NCBI GenBank assembly: GCA_900491605.1
Contig: UESW01005040.1
Location: 1-64,000 of the forward strand
From: Calamus simplicifolius
Taxonomy: Eukaryota > Streptophyta > Magnoliopsida > Arecales > Arecaceae
DNA length: 64,000 bases
Reading direction: 5' to 3'
This document shows positions 56,223 through 64,000 of this stretch, in pieces (positions within the stretch are counted from its first letter, which is position 1; each line of letters starts with the position of its first letter). The position numbers were made by a program, and so were the translations under genes. Under the pieces are notes generated by a model. That model ran no database searches and had not been told where the DNA came from. It saw nothing but the letters and a program-made list of their open reading frames with translations.

Positions 56223-57915
56223 ATGGTGGTGACCCGAGCTCAGGACGCCTCCATCAACTGCCCAGCTGGGTTTCCCCCACCGACTAGACAGCAGGAGGCC
56301 AATCCCCCTGCTGCCAACCCTCCGGTCGGCTGCCCACCACCGGACGCCACTGTCCAAATAGCGAAGCAGCTGGCAACCCTCTCCCAGCAAGTCCAGAATC
56401 TCACTGCCATGGTCCACGGGCTCCAGTAGCAGCAGTCCGTGGCCACCCAGCACCAGACCGCTCCCCCCGCCAGTCAGCAGTCGACAAGGAAAGGTTCTCC
56501 TCGGCGGGAGGCTGGTCGGCGAGGGACCGGCCGACGTCAAGTTTCCTCTAGGAAGCCTCGACGCGAGCCCTCCAAGCAGCCATGGTCCCCTGACCACGGC
56601 CCCAACAAGTCTTCTCCCAAGCCACATCACCACGAGGAACCCAGGCGGAAGTTCCGACTTCCGTCTCCATCTCCTTCTGCCTCCTCTTCTTCTTCTTCCT
56701 CCGAGCCATCTCGGAGGGCCCCGACGATCAGCCGCCAGGCGGAGGAACTCCTGGAGGGGTACAACAGGCGCCTCGACAAGCTCGCCAAGAAGATCAACCA
56801 TCAGCCGGAGGAAGAGTTCGACACTCATCCTCCTTACACTCGCCGCATACTGAAGGAACCGGTTCCCTCCAGGTTCCACTTTTCCCAAGTGGACCCATAC
56901 GACGGTACGACCGACCCCCTCGACCACCTCGAGAGTTACAAAGCTATGATGCAAATCCAGGACGCCCCAGACGCCCTCCTCTACAAGGCCTTCCCCGCAA
57001 CTCTGCGGAAGGCCGCCCGTGAATGGCACTCACGCCTGCCCCCTCACGGCATAGACTCCTTTCAGGAGCTGGAGAGGGCATTTTTGGCCCACTTTGATGC
57101 CTGCCGCCGGATCCCAAGGGTGGCAGACAGCCTTTTCTCCATCCGTCAGAAGGAAGGGGAGTCACTGTGGGACTTCGTGTCCCGATTCAAAACCGCCGCC
57201 CTCGAGGTCTACCATCTCGACGATGCGGGGCCACCCTGGCGCTGAAGCGGGGACTCCTTCCGTCCAGCTTCACCTTCTCCCTGGATAAGAAGCCCCCAAG
57301 CTCTTATTCCGACCTCCTCCTCCGGGCCCAGAAGTACATCCGCGCCAACGAGGCTGACTCGTCCAGAAGGGAAGCCGGCAGGAGTTCCAATAAGAAGCCA
57401 ACACCCATAGAACCAGCTGAGGAACGATCCAGGCAGCCCGAACCACCCCGTCGCTTTGACCACCGGCCCCAGGCGCTGGTTCCTAAGGGGCGGTTTACTC
57501 CTCTCACGGCTCCGATCTCCTACATCCTACTAGAGATTGAGGAGAGCCTTACTTTCAACGCCCGCGTCCCCTAAAGTCAGTAAACCCCCACAACAAAGAG
57601 CTTTACTACCGGTATCACCAAGACTATAGACATGACACCGAAGATTGCCGCCATTTGAAGAAGGCCATTGAAAAGTTTGTCCAGCAGGGCCACTTGGGCA
57701 AGTTTGTTCGAGGAAACCTCATGGCCCTAGGTGCGTCGGCACCTCCAGCGCCTCAGATTTGCATCAACAATGCCCCAACGGAAGGAAGCAAGCTGGCATC
57801 GGAATGGGAAGCTTCTCCCCCGCATTCGGAACATGGACGGTATTATCAGCAGCTTGCTGATTCTTTAATAAAGTATTATTCAGAATATCCCTGTTTTATC
57901 ACGCTCTTGGGATGA
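56223..57915 (+). pseudogene. gag of the gag-only element, one in-frame TAG and two frame breaks
   Basis: Start ATG 56223 (MVVTRAQDASIN). TAG at 56427-56429 sits in a CAG run (Q-stop-Q-Q), and the same frame then continues to 57245. It includes LEGYNRRLDKLAKKIN, FHFSQVDPYDGTTDPLDHLE, LRKAAREWHSRLPPHGIDSF and ERAFLAHFDACRRIPRVADS. A one-base shift at about 57235 leads to LALKRGLLPSSFTFSLDKK, RAQKYIRANEAD and PISYILLEIEE (to 57574). After a further stop comes YYRYHQDYRHDTEDCRHLKK and HLGKFV (57600-57715), where the zinc-knuckle Cys is Tyr relative to Tat-A. The end runs into a vestige of the pol terminus (GRYYQ). Gag would provide particle assembly. Fewer breaks than Tat-A gag. Confidence 0.88.
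57838..57849 (+). other. vestige of the pol C-terminus at the deletion junction
   Basis: CGGTATTATCAG is identical to the last codons of Tat-A pol (41703-41714, RRYYQ). It is preceded in both by ACATGGA, but the bases between are missing here. This marks the right edge of the deletion that removed pol. Confidence 0.65.
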
Positions 57916-57939
57916 GTATATTTCTTAGACAGACTGGCT

Positions 57940-58290
57940 CCGCGTTGGCACCAAAGACCGACTCCGCGTTGGCAACAAAGACCGACTCCGCGTCGGCACC
58001 AAAGACTGACTCCGCGTCGGCACCAAAGACCGACTCCGTGTCGGCAACAAAGACCGACTCCGTGTCGGCACCAAAGACCGACTCTGCATCGGCACCAAGG
58101 ACCCGCGAAGGCAAACAACTGCAAAAAAGCTAAGTATACTACATTGAGAAAAAAAGTTTCTTTTCATTAGTATCTGAATGCGTTACAGGAAAACCACCAA
58201 AGACCGACTCCGCGTCGACAACAAAGACCGACTCCGCGTCGGCACCAAAGACCGGCCTCCGCGTCGGCACCCAAGACCGGCTCCGTGTCG
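57940..58290 (+). repeat. 24-bp hairpin minisatellite (CCGACTCCGCGTCGG)
   Basis: Two blocks (about 57940-58105, seven units; 58196-58290, four units) of a 24-base unit, CCGACTCCGCGTCGGCACCAAAGA-like. Each unit folds as CCGAC/GTCGG around a 5-base loop. It occupies the same position after the pol end as the 51-bp array of Tat-A. The AT-richer 58110-58195 separates the blocks. Confidence 0.88.
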
Positions 58291-58299
58291 GCACCCTCA

Positions 58300-58642
58300 A
58301 GCTCAAGACCTGCGGATTCCAATCAACAGAGTTTCCTGGGGCAGATCAACCCTGCAGAAGGAGACCAATTTCTTTAAAGAAAAAGGCACCTGAGCCTGGC
58401 TCAAGCACCCTCTGGTCACCCTCCGGGGTTCAAAAGGTTCTCGACGGCCTCAACTTTGCTTCATCGGCTTCATCTTTGCCTCAACGGCTAACTGACAAGC
58501 GTCCCCCCAAAAAGTTAGCGTACGCTGCTTTCAGTGGCGGGCGTGAGGTAATCAATTTGCCTCCAAAAAATTTCTTGAAGTTCTACACTCCTTTCGCTTA
58601 GCTGGTACGGGGCACGCAAGCTCAAGGAGTGTGGGAGGCATT
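58300..58642 (+). other. 3' untranslated spacer and polypurine tract of the gag-only element
   Basis: No ORF. Short repeats of 'cttcatcggcttcatctttgcctcaacgg' type (58440-58490). It ends in GTGTGGGAGGCATT before the 3' LTR (58643), the counterpart of the GGGGGCATC tract of Tat-A and Tat-B. Confidence 0.6.
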
Positions 58643-61271
58643 TGATGGGGCCAGTTGACCCCATAAAAATAAAATTTTTTGGACGGCCCCAAAGGCCGAC
58701 GGCTCCAAGACCGACGGCCCCAAAGGCTGACACCCGACGAGCGACGGCCCCAAAGGCCGACACCCCCAAAGACCGATGGCCCCAAGACAGTCGGCCTCAA
58801 AGGCCGACACCCCCAAAGACCGACGCCTCCAAGGCCGGCACCTCGAAGACAGTCGGCCCCAAAGGCCGACACCTCCAAGATCGGCACCTCTAAGGCCGGC
58901 ACCTCCAAGATAGTCGGCCCCAAAGGCCGACATCTCTAAGACCGACGGCTCCATGACCGATGGCCCCAAGACAGTCGGCCCCAAAGGCCGACACCCCCAA
59001 AGACTGATGGCCCCAAAGGCCGACACCCGACGACCGACGGCCCCAAAGGCCGACACCCCCAAAGACCGACGACTCCATGATCGACGGCTCCAAGACAGTC
59101 GGCCCCAAAGGCCGACACCCCAAAAGACCGACGGCCCCAAAGGCTGACACTCGACGACCGACGGCCCCAAAGGCCAACACCCCCAAAGACCGACGGCTCC
59201 ATGACCGACGGCCCTAAGACAGTCGGTCCCAAAGGCCGATACCCCGAAAGACCGACGGCCTCAAAGGCCGACACCCGATGACCGACGGCCCCAAAGGCCG
59301 ACGGCTCCAAGACCGACAGCCCCAAAGGCCGGCACCTCCAAGACAGTCGGCCCCAAAAGCCGACACCTCCAAGACCGGTACCTCCAAGACCGGCACCTCC
59401 AAGGCCGGCACCTCGACCCCAAAGGCCGACGGCTCCAAGATCGACGGCCCCAAAGGCTGGCACCTCCAAGACAGTCGGCCCCTAAGGCCGACACCTCCAA
59501 GACCGGCACCTCCAAGACCGGCACCTCCAAGACAGTCGGCCCCAAAGGCCGACACCTCCAAGACCGGCACCTCCAAGGCCGGCACCTCCAAGACAGTCGG
59601 CCCCAAAGGCCGACACCTCCAAGACCGGTACCTCCAAGGACGGCACCTCCAAGACAGTCGGCCCCAAAGGCCGACACCTTCAAGACCGGCACCTCCAAGG
59701 CCGGCACCTCCAAGACAGTCGGCCCCAAAGGCCAGCACCTCCAAGACCGGCACCTCCAAGGCCGGCACCTCCAAGACAGTCGGCCCCAAAGGCTAACACC
59801 TCCAGGACCGGCACCTCCAAAGCCGGCACCTCCAAGACAGTCGGCCCCAAAGGCCGACACCTCCAAGACCGGCACCTCCAAGGCCGGCACCTCCAAGACA
59901 GTTGGCTCCAAAGGCCGACACCTCCAAGACCGGCACCTCCAAGGCCAGCACCTCCAAGATAGTCGGCCCCAAAGGTCGGCACCTCCAAGACCGGCACGTC
60001 CAAGGCCGGCACCTCCAAGACAGTCGGCCCCAAAGGCCGGCACCTCCAAGACCGGCACCTCCAAGGCCGGCATCTCCAAGCAAGTCGGCCCCGGCACTTT
60101 CCAGGCAGCCCCGACATGTCCAAGCTAGGCGGCCCGGCATCTTGCCAGGCGGCCCCGGCACTTCCTAGGCGGCCCCGGCATGTCCAAGCTAGGCGGTCCG
60201 ACACCTCCCAGGCGGCCCGTCAACTTCCTAGCCGGCCCCCTACATCTCCAAGTAGGTCGGCCCCGACACTTCCTCCACGTCTCCAGTCCCGCCGAGTCGG
60301 CCAAGGCCATCCCAGGCCGGCCCGACTCGGCCCCGGCGTCTCCAGTCCCGCCGAGTCGGCCAAGGCCATCCCAGGCCGGCCCGACTCGGCCCCGGCGTCT
60401 CCAGTCCCGCCGAGTCGGCCAAGGCCATCCCAGGCCGACCCGAGTCGGCCCCGGCGTCCCCAGTCCCACCGAGTTGGCCAAGGCCATCCCAGGCTGGCCC
60501 GACTCGGCCCCGGCGTCTCCGGTCCCGCCGAGTCGACCAAGGCTATCCCCGGCCGGCCCGACTCGGCCCCGGCGTCTCCAGTCCCACCGAGTCAGCCAAA
60601 GCCATCCCCGGCCGGCCCGACTCGGCCCCGGCGTCTCCAATTCCGCCTTCGAGTCTGTCGATTCGGCCCCGCCCCGGCACTGCCCTTGCCAGCGGGATTG
60701 GCCCCAGCCATCTCGGGTCGACCCGGCTCGGCCCTGATAAGACGGGATTCTGCAGTTCCCGCCAGATCAGCCCCAGCAGTTCAGAAACCGCTTTCTGATG
60801 TGCACCGCCCGACAGCGCCAGACGCGCACCGCCCGATAGCGCCGCCCGACAGCACCGACGCGCGTCGCCCAATAGCCCCGCCGGCTGATGGAACGTAGCT
60901 CACTAACCAACCCAGATTCGCGCAAGGGCTCAGTAGATCTTCTGACTCATGCAATCTCCCGTGATCATGCCAGGATCAACCCCTATAAAAAGGTGAATCC
61001 ACACAGTAAACAGGTATGCGCGATAACCCCCAAAATTGCCATCTCAACTCTAAAAGGGATTCCTCCTCTCGGAGATCCCTCGGCTTCCATACAAAACAGG
61101 GCCCACTCGAGCCCTTCTTCAGCTGTGACCTCAGTCACTAACTTGACCGTCGGAGGATCCCGCCGGAGACCCCCTCCGGTCTCGAGACTTCTTTGCAGGC
61201 ACCCCAGCGAAGTGAGGATTCGAGAAGCACCTTCGTTTCCGACGTCCAAAAGAGGTGATTGAGCGTCATCA
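58643..61271 (+). repeat. 3' LTR of the gag-only element (2629 bp)
   Basis: Same start and end as the 5' LTR but 559 bases longer. Type I array runs 58680-60090 and includes a block of nine units with an exact 61-base period (starts 59530, 59591, 59652, 59713, 59774, 59835, 59896, 59957, 60018). Type III has six full 59-base units (starts 60279 to 60574) against five in the 5' LTR. TATA at 60984-60991. Confidence 0.9.
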
Positions 61272-62900
61272 ATACGATTACATACTTTTAAAATAATAAA
61301 TTTTAATATAAATAATATAATAATAATAATGAGCTAAATAAGCTTAATAGTAATTCTACATAAATCATCATTAATATGCAAAGAAAATCAGAATAAATTA
61401 TATATTAAAATATATTTTTATAGAAGATAACATATCCGTAAACTCAGCTACAAAACAATAAATCAGTCATAATCAAATACCAATGTAAATTATATTAAAT
61501 AACAACATAATACATTTGTCCATATTACAATCATTTACATATTGAAGATATATACTGATAAACCTTATATCAATAGTTCATGTCTAACAATTTAATTTGA
61601 CAATATACACATGCACATGTTGGTTCTTAGATCATTATTGGTTTCACAGACCTCTCTTCATCCTTAGATTTTCTTCGATATCACTTGTGTAGGCATCATA
61701 CAAATACTAGCAGAGCTAATAACATGTATTAATAGTAAATATATCCAGTACTTAAACCTAGCCATATCATATTCACATATCATGAATAGTTCCACATCAT
61801 TCTCTCTACAAATTGCTCTATTTTTATGTTGTCATTGTCACATCTTAATGACTAATCTATATGCTCACATCATTACATCTCATATTCAACAAAATTATCA
61901 CTATACCATAACCAAAATAACATTCCACAATATATTATGCTAGTATATTTCAATTCAAAATCAAAATCATTTCATAATCAAAATTAATATACTACAACAT
62001 ATATAATAGCTCCACATATAAATCATCATAAATAATTAAAATATATTAAAATTTTAATAAAAATTTATGATATATGTAGGCATGCAAGACATGAATATAT
62101 ATATAATAGTAGATGTATAACTCATACATTAGATTGCTAATCCAAATTAATCTCTTCAATTAAATCAAATCAGTCATCTAATCGATCACCTATATTAAAT
62201 ATAAATAATTAATTCACCAAAATTCATAACTAAAAAAATCACTATTATTCCCTTTAGCCTACATTTGTAAAATTATCATTTTACTCATCATACCTAGACT
62301 TAACTAAATTATTCATGGCTTAATTAGGCTCTAATTAAGCCTACACTTGCTTTATTACCCCAACTGAAGCTTAATTAGGTCATTTGATATTCTAATTAAT
62401 TAACTTACTAAAAGAATTACTAATTAATTAATTATCAAATTACCCTTTATTCTGTAAATTGTTAACGTATGCTTAATCACCTTAAATTACACTATAATCA
62501 TTATTCAAGGACACTAACCGCTCTCTGATCAATCTTTCTAACCAAAAAATTAAATTGCATTGAACTTTCCCTAGCTTACTTAGGTCACTAAGAATTAATT
62601 AGATTATCAGTAGCCTTAACTAGAATTTAACTAGGTTAACCCATCATGAATCAACCTTACCTTTTTTAATTGAACATAATTAGCATTCTGATTAATATTA
62701 AAAATTCAATTTCAGTATTTAATTTACTACTCGAGCCAAAAAAAAAAAAAAAAAACTGGGTTTTAGTTCAAAGATTTTGGACCCATCTAACAATCTGGCT
62801 CACCATATTGGTCTTTAATGAGTCAGGTTTGGACCTAAATGGGTTAGGTCTGGTTTATTAAAACTAAAACAGATACTGTTCTGATTCAAGTAATAGCTCT
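61272..62900. other. AT-rich intergenic DNA
   Basis: Starts with the right ATACG target duplication. Very AT-rich and noncoding, with many 'taattag'-type motifs near 62330-62650. An A run at 62738-62755 could be a decayed poly(A), but no element is visible before it. Confidence 0.5.
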
Positions 62901-64000
62901 GTTTCACTGAACAAAAATCAGTTCTGATTCCATCAAAGGGTTTAGCTCTTCTCTTTCCAATTTGGCTGCTGATTGAATCTGTATTTGAGTTGGGTTTAGC
63001 TCAACCGCCTGAATCCAAGTTCTTTTAATTAGCTGAGCTGGGGGTGTAATTAACCAAACACGATCTTTCTCAATAAGAGAGTCTTCTTCTCAAAACCCGA
63101 CGGCTTCTCCTCCTAAGTCGCCGAAGGCTGGCCATGGCCGACGCTAAACAACTACCGTAATCCTACCTCTGGAGCGCCGGCCACTTTCTACAGCGACATC
63201 CGAACAACGGTCATCGATGAGAAGGTCTTGGTGACCATCAACTCTAGCGAACCTAAGATCAGCCGCTGGTTTCTCTTAGCAAGAACCAGATCAGCCTACC
63301 ACCATTGCCTTCCTCCCAAGATTCGAAGCTTGAGGCTTCATTCCAAGCGACAAAGAGGACGGATCAAGAGCCGATCGTCGGCGATGTCTTGTCACCGATG
63401 CTCAACTGAGAAGCTAACCCAAAAACAAGGAGATCACAATCGGATAGGAACGGATGGTTCCTCACCCCTTAATAGCATCGACCGCCGGCGACCCCTGGAT
63501 GAAGAAGTCCCATCCATGATCAGCACCCTCCGCGATCTCATGCCGCCCATTCCTTGACTACAGCTAAATCCTAGAGTTCTAATTAGCCAATCTATCTTCA
63601 GAACAGGGCTTTGCGAAGTTAAACAGGGGATTTATCAACTTACCGGAGGTTGTCCGATCCACGTCGACGGCGATCGGCGATGGAAAATGAACGGGCGACC
63701 TCCAAAAACTCCCCCACTGCTTCCAATTAAATCGATCCAAAACCATCAAGGATTAGTAGATTTTGTTTTAGAGCGGAGTTTTTGGAATGAAAACAGAGGA
63801 TTAACACGCGTTTAAATTCCTACCTTGTTACCTGACTGCCGGCGCCGAGCCAAACTCCGACGGGGCTTGGCTAAGATCCGGCAAGACCTTGGCAATGTCT
63901 CTCGCCACAAGACGGAGCAGAGCTCTAGATCTTGGCTCCGGCTAGGCAAAGAAGAAGAAGAAGAACGAGAGGATGAACTGGTTCACAGGTTCGGTTCATT
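62901..64000. other. GC-richer stretch, no recognised gene
   Basis: From about 63060 the base composition rises, and a plus ORF (63228-63557) is open but has no domain I recognise. On the minus strand a possible leader-like GA/CTT-rich region (63940-63985) and GTAAGTTG (near 63645) resemble 5' gene or LTR structure. It may be the edge of a gene or element that continues right of the window. Confidence 0.35.

Larger units (their letters stand above)
54067..61271 (+). mobile_element. gag-only (TR-GAG-type) non-autonomous element of Tat origin, complete
   Basis: LTRs 54067-56136 and 58643-61271 both start TGATGGGGCCAGTTGACC and end GAGCGTCATCA. Perfect 5-bp target duplications ATACG lie at 54062-54066 and 61272-61276. 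The internal 2.5 kb has a primer site, a gag related to Tat-A gag, a 24-bp hairpin repeat and a polypurine tract. It has no protease, RT, RNase H, integrase or antisense ORF. Terminal-repeat elements with only gag have been described in plants (TR-GAG). It would need enzymes from an autonomous Tat partner. Confidence 0.9.

Noticed and set aside
59530..60080. Regular direct repeats resembling a CRISPR array
   Set aside because: Units are contiguous and near-identical with no unique spacers, inside a plant LTR; no cas genes.
58890..60898. Long repetitive ORFs in the 3' LTR of the gag-only element
   Set aside because: Same artefact as in the 5' LTR; the sequence is LTR minisatellite.

Overview
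The window is nuclear DNA of a flowering plant, probably a monocot. The evidence is plant-type LTR retrotransposons of both superfamilies, plant L1 and RTE LINEs, a tRNA-like SINE trace, and one compact GC-rich two-exon gene with GT-AG splicing. I cannot name the species. Apart from that gene I see only transposable elements and their flanks. I see no rRNA, tRNA, CRISPR or prokaryotic content.

Layout. (1) 1-5492, minus: 5' half of a Ty1/copia element (LTR, tRNA-Met primer site, long leader, gag, start of pol) cut by the window edge. (2) 5614-17067, plus: a decayed complete copia element of SIRE/Maximus type with an extra ORF after pol. Its LTRs and the region before the extra ORF carry a hairpin motif, TTAGAGCCGACTCTAA. 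(3) 17480-about 21345, minus: 3' LTR and antisense ORF of a truncated Ty3/gypsy Tat element (Tat-D). (4) 22619-28608, plus: a full-length L1-type LINE with poly(A) and a 14-bp target duplication, inserted in an AT-rich segment whose unoccupied paralogue lies at 47790-49740. (5) 28623-35540: intergenic, with a SINE-like trace, a 90-bp direct repeat and the host gene (30748-31549, minus, a multi-pass membrane protein). (6) 35541-about 47620, plus: a complete but broken Tat element (Tat-A) with gag, pro, RT, two RNase H domains and integrase, a 51-bp hairpin minisatellite, an antisense extra ORF and a nested solo LTR. (7) 47629-50170: the duplicated AT-rich segment with an RTE LINE remnant and a small palindromic minisatellite. 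(8) 50172-53426: remnant of another Tat element (Tat-B: antisense ORF plus 3' LTR). (9) 54067-61271, plus: a complete LTR element with perfect 5-bp target duplications, very large minisatellite-filled LTRs and only a gag gene (a TR-GAG type non-autonomous derivative). (10) 61272-64000: AT-rich DNA, then a GC-richer stretch without a recognisable gene.

The most striking theme is shared by at least two unrelated lineages, copia-SIRE and the Tat-derived gag-only element. Their U3 regions, just upstream of the TATA box, are packed with hairpin-forming repeats whose core is RCCGAC. That is the core of the plant DRE/CRT element bound by DREB/CBF factors. Related but different hairpin repeats sit between the pol end and the 3' part of the Tat elements. 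A second theme is the antisense extra ORF of the three Tat elements. It encodes a domain of the 'putative gypsy type transposon' kind followed by an alanine-rich coiled coil, and appears to contain a spliceable intron. In Tat-A that intron holds the solo LTR. None of the elements is coding-intact: all gag/pol reading frames have stops, shifts or lost catalytic residues. The gag-only element is the best preserved structurally.
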